64,000 bases of DNA from Pedobacter cryoconitis. Lineage in GTDB: Bacteria > Bacteroidota > Bacteroidia > Sphingobacteriales > Sphingobacteriaceae. The stretch spans positions 62,001 through 126,000 of the forward strand of contig JAAAFW010000015.1 of assembly GCA_019352875.1 (NCBI GenBank), written 5' to 3'. The notes beneath the pieces are model-generated. The model ran no database searches. It was not told the DNA's origin and saw nothing but the letters and a program-made list of their open reading frames with translations. Shown here piece by piece: positions 1-8,082 of this stretch (position 1 is its first letter; each line of letters begins with the position of its first letter). Made by a program: the position numbers and the translations under genes.

Positions 1-1
1 G

Positions 2-202
2 GGCCTTACACGTGATGGTACTTTCTATATTGAAAACGGAGAGATCAAATTCCCTGTTAAGAACTTCAGATTTAATGAAAGCCCGGTTATTATGCTGAAT
101 AATGTTGAAGCTCTCGGAAAACCAGTACGTACCGGAAGCGGTATGATACCTCCGATGAAAATAAGGGACTTCACATTTACTTCCTTATCTGACGCTATTT
201 AA
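2..202 (+). CDS. TldD/PmbA family protein, C-terminal end (TldE-like, partial)
   Basis: The window opens inside this gene; only the last 66 codons are present, read in frame from base 2 to a TAA at 200-202. The visible end contains GTFYIENGEIKFPVKNF and then PPMKIRDFTF, which is the pattern of the C-terminal strand region of PmbA/TldE proteins. In that family TldD carries the HExxH zinc site and TldE/PmbA is the partner that lacks it. The next gene has the HExxH, so this one is probably the TldE-like partner of a heterodimeric protease. The family assignment rests on a short tail; the pairing is inferred from context. Confidence 0.7.
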   Translation, partial: GLTRDGTFYIENGEIKFPVKNFRFNESPVIMLNNVEALGKPVRTGSGMIPPMKIRDFTFTSLSDAI

Positions 203-217
203 AAATAATTTTCTGAT

Positions 218-274
218 AACCGGCCAGCTGCATAGACAAAGCTGAACAGCATTGGAGATACAGCCTGGCCGGTT
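218..274. other. Intercistronic inverted repeat (possible mRNA stem-loop)
   Basis: AACCGGCCAG at 218-227 is perfectly repeated in reverse complement as CTGGCCGGTT at 265-274, with 37 bases between. It lies between the two TldD/PmbA-family genes and ends 19 bases before the ATG at 294. No T-run follows, so it is not a typical terminator. It may be an mRNA structure within the operon. Confidence 0.45.
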
Positions 275-293
275 GAAAAAAAAGAATAAGCAC

Positions 294-1934
294 ATGAGAA
301 GAAGAGATTTTCTATATATGACCGGCCTGGGCCTGGGTGCATCGATGCTGGAAAGTGTTCCTGTTTTTGGAAGAGCGATCAGTATTGAAGAAGCACTAAC
401 TCCGGTAGATGTGAAATTAAAAAAGCGCATGGCCGATGTAGCTTTGAATTCAGCTAAAAGTAAAGGAGCGACTTATGCTGATGTAAGAATTGGCCGGTAT
501 CTCAATCAGGTGGTCGCCACCCGGGAAAAACAAGTACAAAATATTGCGAATACTGAATCTTATGGATTAGGCGTTCGTGTGATCGCAAATGGAAGCTGGG
601 GTTTTGCCGCAACAGATAACCTGAGTGACGACAGCATTGCAGCAGCAGCTGCTGCTGCCGTAGCGATTGCGAAAGGAAACTCTAAGCTACTGACAGAACC
701 TGTTCAGCTTGCACCACAGCAGGGCTTTGGAGAAGTAAGCTGGAAAACCCCTTTTGAAGTTAATGCATTTGAAGTACCTATTAAAGAAAAGGTAGATTTG
801 TTACTTAACGTAAACAGTGAGGCACTGAAGGGCGGAGCAAAGTATGTAAACTCCAACTTGTTTATGGTTAATGAACAGAAGTATTTCGCGTCAACAGACG
901 GGTCCTATATAGACCAGGATATCCATCGTCTATGGCCAACCTTCACCGTTACTAAAATTGATTCGGCAGGTGGTAAATTTGAGACCAGAACTGCAATGAG
1001 CTCGCCTATGGGAATGGGATTTGAATACCTCACTCCGAAAGACAGTGAGAAGATCAAAGGCGGTCCGGTAACCATGTACAAAAAGCGTTATGATATGCTG
1101 GAAGACGTGAGAGAAGCTACAGTACATGTAGAAGAAAAGCTTAAAGCAAAACCAGTACAGCCAGGTAAATATGATCTGGTATTAGACCCGACCCACTTAT
1201 TCCTGACTATCCACGAATCCGTTGGCCACCCGACAGAGCTTGACCGCGTATTGGGTTACGAGGCGAACTTTGCCGGCACAAGCTTCCTGACACTAGATAA
1301 ATGGGAAAGCAAGAAGTTCAACTTCGGTAGTAAACAAGTAAATGTTATAGCAGATAAAACAGAACAAGGCTCGCTGGGCGCGGTAGGTTATGATGACGAA
1401 GGTGTGAAGTGCGGTAAGTGGGATATTATCAAAGATGGTATCCTTGTTAATTATCAGACGATCCGTGACCAGGCACATATACTAGGATTAAAGGCTTCGC
1501 AAGCTTGCTGTTATGCAGACAGCTGGGATAGTATCCAGTTTCAGCGTATGCCGAACGTTTCTCTGGCACCTGGAAAAGCGCCTTTAAGTGCTGCAGATAT
1601 GGTTAAAAATGTAGAAAAAGGCATTTATATGTTTGGTAGAAATTCATATTCCATAGACCAGCAGCGTTATAATTTCCAGTTCAGCGGACAGTTAGCCTAT
1701 GAAATTAAGGAAGGTAAGATTGTTGGAATGCTTAAAGACGCATCTTATCAGTCCAATACTCAGGAGTTCTGGAATTCATGTACACAATTATGTGGACAGG
1801 AAGACTATAGGCTCGGAGGTACATTCTCAGATGGTAAAGGCCAGCCAGGGCAGGCCAGTGCCGTTTCTCACGGTTGTCCTACATCCCGTTTTAATGGGGT
1901 AAACGTAATAAATACCGGAAGACAACTAGGTTAA
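294..1934 (+). CDS. TldD-like metallopeptidase with Tat-type N-terminus
   Basis: A 546-residue protein of the TldD/PmbA metalloprotease family. The zinc motif HESVGH lies at residues 307-312, so this is the catalytic TldD-type subunit; E. coli TldD/TldE degrades flexible peptides and takes part in microcin maturation. I chose the ATG at 294 over a TTG at 252 because the protein then starts MRRRDFLYMTGLGLG, a twin-arginine-like signal followed by a hydrophobic stretch. E. coli TldD is cytoplasmic, so an export signal here is notable. The upstream gene is a TldE-like partner, 91 bases away. The protein ends in a typical family tail rich in Gly and Asn. A strong terminator follows. Confidence 0.88.
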   Translation: MRRRDFLYMTGLGLGASMLESVPVFGRAISIEEALTPVDVKLKKRMADVALNSAKSKGATYADVRIGRYLNQVVATREKQVQNIANTESYGLGVRVIANGSWGFAATDNLSDDSIAAAAAAAVAIAKGNSKLLTEPVQLAPQQGFGEVSWKTPFEVNAFEVPIKEKVDLLLNVNSEALKGGAKYVNSNLFMVNEQKYFASTDGSYIDQDIHRLWPTFTVTKIDSAGGKFETRTAMSSPMGMGFEYLTPKDSEKIKGGPVTMYKKRYDMLEDVREATVHVEEKLKAKPVQPGKYDLVLDPTHLFLTIHESVGHPTELDRVLGYEANFAGTSFLTLDKWESKKFNFGSKQVNVIADKTEQGSLGAVGYDDEGVKCGKWDIIKDGILVNYQTIRDQAHILGLKASQACCYADSWDSIQFQRMPNVSLAPGKAPLSAADMVKNVEKGIYMFGRNSYSIDQQRYNFQFSGQLAYEIKEGKIVGMLKDASYQSNTQEFWNSCTQLCGQEDYRLGGTFSDGKGQPGQASAVSHGCPTSRFNGVNVINTGRQLG

Positions 1935-1960
1935 AATCCATCTTCCTTATTTAAACACCG

Positions 1961-2000
1961 ATCCGGTACAGGTAATTTGAAACCTGTACCGGATTTTTTT
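1961..2000 (+). terminator. Rho-independent terminator after the TldD-like gene
   Basis: A perfect 13-bp stem, ATCCGGTACAGGT at 1961-1973 with its complement at 1982-1994, has an 8-base loop and is followed by a run of T to 2000. It separates the protease genes from the rhamnose locus. Confidence 0.9.
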
Positions 2001-2051
2001 ATGTAAATCATTCGCTATAAACCGGTTCTGCTCCCGACAGGACAGCACAGG

Positions 2052-2081
2052 TTGCACTATAATGGGGTAAATGTTATTTTG
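2052..2081 (+). promoter_or_regulatory. Putative Bacteroidota promoter of first GH78 gene
   Basis: TTG at 2052-2054, a 20-base spacer and TATTTTG at 2075-2081 resemble the TTTG / TAnnTTTG consensus, with one spacer base missing from the -7 box. The start codon is 40 bases further on. The susC promoter has the same layout and shares CAGGTTGC around its -33 element. A CCAAATATA element (2110-2118) lies just before the ATG. Confidence 0.4.
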
Positions 2082-2121
2082 CAGATTAGTCCGAACAAAT
2101 AAAAATTAGCCAAATATAAAA

Positions 2122-4800
2122 ATGACTATCAAAATCAAGCTCCTTGTGTTGTCTGTTTTCCTGACATCATTATTTTCTTTGCCAACGGCATCAGCCCAGT
2201 CAGTCCTGCGGCCAGACCAGTTGAGATGTGAATACCTGGAAACACCCCTGGGTATAGACGTAAAACACCCCCGCCTGACGTGGAAATTAAAAGATAACAG
2301 GCAGGGTGCAAAACAAACTGCTTATCAGATTCAGGTTAGCACCGACTCTGTGTTTTCCAGTGCATCAAATGCAGTGCAGACTTGGGATTCAGGGAAGAAA
2401 AATACTTCAGATAACCTGGTCTCTTATAATGGTAAACCACTGGAAGCATTTACTAAATATTTCTGGCGCGTAACGATTTGGGATAAAGACGGAAAACAAG
2501 CCGCCCCCGTGATCTCCAGTTTTGAAACAGGAATGGTGGATATGAAGAACTGGCAGGGCAACTGGATTAGTGACCGCGGTGATATCAATAAATTACCAGC
2601 ACCCTATTTTCGCAAATCTTTTAATGCAGGCAAGACTGTAAAATCTGCCAGGGCGTATATCGCGGCCGGCGGACTTTATGAATTGTATCTCAATGGAAAG
2701 AAAGTTGGTAATCACCGTCTGGATCCTATGTACACTCGCTTTGACCGCAGAAATTTATACGTAAGTTATGATGTTACCTCACAGGTAAAGAACGGAGATA
2801 ATGCAATAGGCGTGTTGTTGGGGAACGGGTGGTATAACCATCAGTCTCTGGCAGTCTGGAATTTTGATAAGGCGCCATGGCGTAACAGACCAACATTCTG
2901 TCTGGATTTGCGCATTACTTATACCGATGGTACGACAGAAGTTGTTTATACAGATCAAAGCTGGAAGACACATGACAGTCCAATCGTGTTTAACAGTATA
3001 TATACAGCTGAGCACTACGACGCCAGACTGGAACAAAAAGGATGGAATACAGCCGGATTTGATGACAGCAAGTGGAAAGGTTCCTCCTTGCGTGCAGCTC
3101 CTTCAAGGAATGTGGTTAGCCAGGCGATGCATCCGATTAGAAATGTAGAGACTGTTCCGGCAAAAAGCGTTAAAAAGATTAACGATACAACCTATCTGTT
3201 TGATCTGGGAAGAAATATTGCAGGCGTAAGCCAGATTAAAGTAAGAGGTGAGAGCGGAACCCGTTTAAGTATTGCACATGGGGAACGTCTTAAACCAAAT
3301 GGACGGCTTGATTTGTCTAACATAGACGTGTATTACAAACCCGTATCTGGCAATGATCCCTTTCAAACTGATATTTTTACGTTAAGTGGTGATGGCGAAG
3401 AAGAGTTCATGGCTAAGTTTAATTACAAAGGATTTCAGTATGTTGAAGTGACCAGTAATAAACCTGTTCATCTCGACCAAAAAAGTATCATTGGCCATTT
3501 TATGCATAGTGACGTACCGGTAACGGGACAGGTGAAAAGTTCAAGCGAGATGGTCAATAAATTATGGTGGGCCACCAATAACTCCTATTTATCCAATCTC
3601 TTTGGTTATCCGACAGACTGCCCTCAAAGAGAAAAAAATGGCTGGACAGGAGATGGACACTTTGCAATTGAAACAGGACTGTACAACTTTGACGGAATTA
3701 CTATCTATGAAAAATGGCTTGCAGATCATCAGGACGAGCAGCAGCCGAATGGTGTTTTACCCGATATCATACCAACTGGTGGCTGGGGTTATGGAACAGC
3801 CAATGGTACCGACTGGACAAGTACTATTGCAATTATTCCATGGAACATTTATATGTTCTATGGTGATTCCGGATTGCTGCGTAATGTTTATCCGAATATA
3901 AAATCTTATGTGAACTACGTCACGCAGATCAGCCCGACCGGGCTAACCACATGGGGACGTGGAGACTGGGTACCTGTGAAATCTGAATCTCCGCTGGAAT
4001 ATACCTCGTCAGTATATTACTATGCAGATGCAGTGATTCTGGCGAAAGCGGCTAAGCTTTTCGGATACGAAGAAGATTATCAACAATATACAGCATTGGC
4101 AGAAAAGATTAAAAAGGCTATAAATGATAAATATTTTCATGCTGAAAAAGGTATTTACGGAACCGGATTGCAAACAGAACTCAGCGTAGCACTTTTCTGG
4201 GGAATTGTACCTGAAGAATTAAAAGGCTCAGTTGCAGAAAAACTGGCTGAAAGAGTGAAAGCAGACCATATGCACCTTGACGTAGGCGTACTGGGTGCGA
4301 AGGCTATTTTAAACGCACTGAGTGAAAACGGACAGTCAGAAATAGCGTATCAGCTTGCAGTGCAGGATACCTACCCATCATGGGGCTGGTGGATTGCTAA
4401 CGGTGCTACTACATTATATGAAAACTGGAATATACAGGCAGAGCGTGATATCTCCTTAAATCATATGATGTTTGGAGAAATTGGCGGATGGTTCTTTAAG
4501 GGATTGGGTGGAATTATGCCCGATGAAAAAGCACCTGGATTTAAACATATCCGTCTGATGCCGCATTTCTCTGGAAATCTGGCAGAATTTGAGGCGAGTC
4601 ATAACGGTCCGCAAGGATTAATCCGTTCGTCCTGGAAGAAAAAAGGTAAGCAGGTTTCCTACCAGGTAACTGTACCGGCAAATTCTTCGGCAACAGTTTA
4701 TTTCCCGCTTAAAACGGGACAGTCGGCCTGGTTGGGTAAAAAGAAATTACCGGTTCAGTACGAAATTGAAGCAGGTGATTATCAGTTCGAAATCAGATAA
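2122..4800 (+). CDS. GH78 alpha-L-rhamnosidase (first copy)
   Basis: An 892-residue exported glycosidase with a signal peptide of about 25 residues ending ASAQ. It hydrolyses terminal alpha-L-rhamnose from glycans or glycosides. Domain order is N-terminal Ig-like strand region (about 30-150), rhamnosidase N domain with the GLYELYLNGKKVG signature (about 165-340), concanavalin-like domain (about 345-450), six-hairpin catalytic domain (about 455-790) and C-terminal beta sandwich. The acidic motif DCPQREKNGWTGD spans 499-511 and supplies D499, E504 and D511, matching the acidic cluster of characterised GH78 enzymes. ATTLYENWN holds the probable general base E767. The gene has its own promoter and terminator, so it is probably monocistronic beside the SusCD operon. 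Confidence 0.93.
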   Translation: MTIKIKLLVLSVFLTSLFSLPTASAQSVLRPDQLRCEYLETPLGIDVKHPRLTWKLKDNRQGAKQTAYQIQVSTDSVFSSASNAVQTWDSGKKNTSDNLVSYNGKPLEAFTKYFWRVTIWDKDGKQAAPVISSFETGMVDMKNWQGNWISDRGDINKLPAPYFRKSFNAGKTVKSARAYIAAGGLYELYLNGKKVGNHRLDPMYTRFDRRNLYVSYDVTSQVKNGDNAIGVLLGNGWYNHQSLAVWNFDKAPWRNRPTFCLDLRITYTDGTTEVVYTDQSWKTHDSPIVFNSIYTAEHYDARLEQKGWNTAGFDDSKWKGSSLRAAPSRNVVSQAMHPIRNVETVPAKSVKKINDTTYLFDLGRNIAGVSQIKVRGESGTRLSIAHGERLKPNGRLDLSNIDVYYKPVSGNDPFQTDIFTLSGDGEEEFMAKFNYKGFQYVEVTSNKPVHLDQKSIIGHFMHSDVPVTGQVKSSSEMVNKLWWATNNSYLSNLFGYPTDCPQREKNGWTGDGHFAIETGLYNFDGITIYEKWLADHQDEQQPNGVLPDIIPTGGWGYGTANGTDWTSTIAIIPWNIYMFYGDSGLLRNVYPNIKSYVNYVTQISPTGLTTWGRGDWVPVKSESPLEYTSSVYYYADAVILAKAAKLFGYEEDYQQYTALAEKIKKAINDKYFHAEKGIYGTGLQTELSVALFWGIVPEELKGSVAEKLAERVKADHMHLDVGVLGAKAILNALSENGQSEIAYQLAVQDTYPSWGWWIANGATTLYENWNIQAERDISLNHMMFGEIGGWFFKGLGGIMPDEKAPGFKHIRLMPHFSGNLAEFEASHNGPQGLIRSSWKKKGKQVSYQVTVPANSSATVYFPLKTGQSAWLGKKKLPVQYEIEAGDYQFEIR

Positions 4801-4820
4801 CCGAAACTATGGAATAAGTA

Positions 4821-4855
4821 AAGGGAGTGCTGTAAAACAGCACTCCCTTTTTTTT
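4821..4855 (+). terminator. Rho-independent terminator after first GH78 gene
   Basis: AAGGGAGTGCTG at 4821-4832 pairs perfectly with CAGCACTCCCTT at 4838-4849 over a 5-base loop, followed by a long T-run. It ends the single-gene GH78 transcript before susC. Confidence 0.92.
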
Positions 4856-4889
4856 GTCTGGCATATCCTTTTTTGCAGGATGGAGCAGG

Positions 4890-4920
4890 TTGCCGCTGGA
4901 ACAGGGTTGCTCTATTTTTA
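4890..4920 (+). promoter_or_regulatory. Putative promoter of the SusCD/rhamnosidase operon
   Basis: TTG at 4890-4892, exactly 20 bases, then TATTTTTA at 4913-4920 (7 of 8 matches to TAnnTTTG). The ATG of susC follows 23 bases later, with TAACCAAATAT at 4923-4933 in the short leader. Confidence 0.55.
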
Positions 4921-4943
4921 GGTAACCAAATATATATTCTGTT

Positions 4944-7900
4944 ATGACAACCCAAAGAAATTTACACCAATGGATTTCTGTTGTGATTTGTACAACTATG
5001 CTCGTCTTCGGCAGCATAGGTTCTGCATTTGCGCAACAGCATCGGGTTACCGGGAAGGTGACCGACAAAAATGATGGTAGTCCGATACCGGGCGTGACCA
5101 TAAAAGTAAAAGGCAGTAATGCCGGTACCACCTCTAATTCAAATGGAGAGTACACATTGCAGACGACCAAAGAAGCGACCTTAACCTTCAGCTATGTAGG
5201 TTATGATGAACTTAACCAGCAGGTTAATGGACAAGCGACGTTGAATGCAGAACTTATTCCCAATAATCAGCGACTGGATGAAATTGTTGTTATCGGCTAC
5301 GGTACGACTACCAAAAAAGATGCAACAGGTGCAGTAGCAACTTTATCCGCGGCACAAATCAAAGACATTCCGGTAAGTTCCGTAGACCAGAAACTAAAAG
5401 GACAAATACCAGGTGTACAAATCAGTACTACTACAGGTACACCGGGTGGTGGAACCTCCATTAAAATACGAGGATCAGGCTCCATTGGAGCAGGAGACAA
5501 TCCTTTATTTGTCGTAGATGGTTATCCCATTTCTAATACATCAGGACAGGTCTCTAATCCACTGAATGTGATCAACCCCAATGACATCGAGTCTATTACG
5601 GTCTTAAAAGACGCGTCCTCTACAGCTATCTACGGATCCAGAGGATCAAATGGAGTTATTGTTATTACGACTAAGCAAGGTGCCAGAGGAGCTCCTGCAG
5701 TAAATGTTAGTGCTTACACCGGCGTGCAGACTGTTCCTCAGAAGGGACGGCCTCAGATGCTTAACGCAACCGAATTTGCGCAATTCAGAAAGGATAAGAT
5801 TACAGACGATTTTGCTTTCAGAGGTTTAACAGCGACAGATGCAGATATACCAGAGGCATTTAGAAATCCCGCACAATATGGAGAAGGAACAAACTGGTAT
5901 AATGAAATCCTGCATACAGCTCCACAGCAAAGTATTGATGCAAGTATCAGCGGAGGATCGGAAAACTCCAAATATGCTTTCTCATTAGGTTATCTCAATC
6001 AAGATGGAACCCTTAGGTATACCGGATTTGAACGCCTCTCGGTGCGCATGAATACCGAAAGTAAAATAGGAAAGAGACTAAGGGTAGGTTTGAGCCTGGC
6101 CCCAACACACAGCGTACAGAGACTCAATAGTTTTGAAAATGACTTTGTAGATGTATTAAGTCGTAGCCTTTGGCTAAGCCCGCTTGTTCCGGTAACTGAT
6201 GGAAATGGAAATCGTACACCCTACGTTATTTCACCGGATATGTATGCCGGACCTAATCCATTGAATTCACTGGAATTTGCAGGTACAAAAAGCAAAAGCT
6301 TCAGAGGACTTGGAACAGCATTTGCCGAACTGGAGATTATACCTGGTCTGAAAGCGAGATACAGCTTTAACGTAGATTATATCCAGAACTCCTCTTTTGT
6401 ATTTAACCCTTCTTTTGTGGGCGGTATTAATGCCCCGCCGCCAGTAGTACCCAATTCATCTACCAATAAATCAAACAGCTTCAACTGGCTCTCAGAAGCA
6501 CTGCTAACCTACGATAAATCATTCGGAACAGATCATCGGATCAATGCGGTACTAGGTTATAGTGCACAGCAGGAGCGTGCAGAATCTTTAAACTTGTTCG
6601 CTGATAATTATCCCGACGATAAAATCCAGACAATTAATGCAGCTTCAATTATAAGTTCCTTCGGAGAGGACGTGCAAAAATGGTCTATAATTTCCTATCT
6701 GGCCAGATTGAATTATTCCTACAAAGATAAATACCTTTTTACAGCTACGGTACGTACAGATGGATCCTCCCGTTTTGGACAGAATAAGCGTTATGGGACA
6801 TTCCCTTCTGCGGCGCTGGCCTGGAGGGTTTCACAGGAAGATTTCATGAAAGATATCAGCTGGATCAGTGACTTGAAACTGAGAGGGACCTACGGTTTAT
6901 CCGGAAATTATAATATTGGTAATTACACCTATATCACCAATATAGGCTCATCTAACTATGCCTTCGGCGGTAATCTGGCAAGTGGCCGGGTTCCTACCTC
7001 ACTCAACAATCCGAATTTAACCTGGGAAGAATCATCGCAGCTGGATCTGGGTATAGACATGGGGATACTGAAAGATCGCGTCAACTTTACCCTGGATTAT
7101 TACCGCAGAATTACCAAAGGGATGCTTTATAACAGCGAGATACCTCTTTCCTCAGGTTATTCCAATGCGATTATTAATTCCGGAGAGATTGCAAACAAAG
7201 GTTTCGAGTTTGGAATCACTTCCAGTAACCTTCAAGGTGAGTTCAAATGGAATACCAGCGCCAATATAGCCTTTAACCGTAATAAAGTGCTTGCGCTGAA
7301 TGAAAACAATGATCCGATTTTCAGCGGACGGAGTGGTGAAGGTTCCTACCAGCATATTACACAGGTAGGTCGCCCGGTCGGTGAGTTTTATGGTTACGTG
7401 TTGGAGGGGATTTATAAAAACCAGGCCGATCTGGATAACTCGCCGAAACACGTAACCTCAGTTGTCGGATCTGTGAAATATAAAGATGTCGACGGCAATG
7501 GGATTATAGAGGCAGTGAAAGATTTCGATGTGATCGGTTCGCCGCAACCCAATTTTATCTGGGGCTTAACCAACAATTTCGCTTATAAAGGATTTGACTT
7601 AAATGTATTGCTTGTGGGTTCTCAAGGAGGTCAGATCCTTAAAACAGCCAATCAGTTCCTGCTAAATACCGATGGAATTTTCAACGTAGATCGTAAAGTA
7701 TTAAACCGCTGGAGATCTGAAGCAGATCCTGGTGATGGTATGACTCCGACAACCAACGGTGCAAGGGTTATTTACAGAGATGTCAATTCCTCATGGGTGG
7801 AAGATGCGAGTTTTATGCGTATACAAAATATTACGCTTGGCTATAAAATAAATGAAAAATTGCTGGCTTCTTCTAAAGTGATTAAAGGTGCGCGAATTTA

Positions 7901-8072
7901 TACCAGCGTGCAAAATCTGGCCACATTCACTAAATATAGCGGATCAAATCCGGAAGTCAGCAGAAATACGATTTCAGGGAATGCGGTGAGTAATGCCCTG
8001 GTTCCAGGAGAAGACTTTACCAATTATCCATTGCCAAGAACATTCATTTTGGGCCTTAACCTGACATTTTAA
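4944..8072 (+). CDS. SusC/RagA family TonB-linked outer-membrane glycan importer
   Basis: A 1042-residue TonB-dependent outer-membrane transporter. It has a signal peptide of about 30 residues (ending AFAQ), a carboxypeptidase-regulatory-like beta domain (about 33-110), the SusC signature DEIVVIGYG at about 112-120, a plug domain with NPLFVVDGYPISN, and a long beta barrel ending in a terminal Phe (ILGLNLTF). SusC proteins import oligosaccharides using TonB energy, capped by their SusD lipoprotein. Here the SusD gene starts 10 bases downstream and the operon continues with alpha-L-rhamnosidases. The inferred cargo is therefore a rhamnose-containing oligosaccharide or glycoside; the sequence itself does not show the cargo. 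Confidence 0.95.
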   Translation: MTTQRNLHQWISVVICTTMLVFGSIGSAFAQQHRVTGKVTDKNDGSPIPGVTIKVKGSNAGTTSNSNGEYTLQTTKEATLTFSYVGYDELNQQVNGQATLNAELIPNNQRLDEIVVIGYGTTTKKDATGAVATLSAAQIKDIPVSSVDQKLKGQIPGVQISTTTGTPGGGTSIKIRGSGSIGAGDNPLFVVDGYPISNTSGQVSNPLNVINPNDIESITVLKDASSTAIYGSRGSNGVIVITTKQGARGAPAVNVSAYTGVQTVPQKGRPQMLNATEFAQFRKDKITDDFAFRGLTATDADIPEAFRNPAQYGEGTNWYNEILHTAPQQSIDASISGGSENSKYAFSLGYLNQDGTLRYTGFERLSVRMNTESKIGKRLRVGLSLAPTHSVQRLNSFENDFVDVLSRSLWLSPLVPVTDGNGNRTPYVISPDMYAGPNPLNSLEFAGTKSKSFRGLGTAFAELEIIPGLKARYSFNVDYIQNSSFVFNPSFVGGINAPPPVVPNSSTNKSNSFNWLSEALLTYDKSFGTDHRINAVLGYSAQQERAESLNLFADNYPDDKIQTINAASIISSFGEDVQKWSIISYLARLNYSYKDKYLFTATVRTDGSSRFGQNKRYGTFPSAALAWRVSQEDFMKDISWISDLKLRGTYGLSGNYNIGNYTYITNIGSSNYAFGGNLASGRVPTSLNNPNLTWEESSQLDLGIDMGILKDRVNFTLDYYRRITKGMLYNSEIPLSSGYSNAIINSGEIANKGFEFGITSSNLQGEFKWNTSANIAFNRNKVLALNENNDPIFSGRSGEGSYQHITQVGRPVGEFYGYVLEGIYKNQADLDNSPKHVTSVVGSVKYKDVDGNGIIEAVKDFDVIGSPQPNFIWGLTNNFAYKGFDLNVLLVGSQGGQILKTANQFLLNTDGIFNVDRKVLNRWRSEADPGDGMTPTTNGARVIYRDVNSSWVEDASFMRIQNITLGYKINEKLLASSKVIKGARIYTSVQNLATFTKYSGSNPEVSRNTISGNAVSNALVPGEDFTNYPLPRTFILGLNLTF

Positions 8073-8082
8073 AAAGACAAAC

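Noticed and set aside
4793-5170. A 125-codon antisense frame over the susC start
   Set aside because: It runs through the terminator and promoter before susC and has no recognisable domain.
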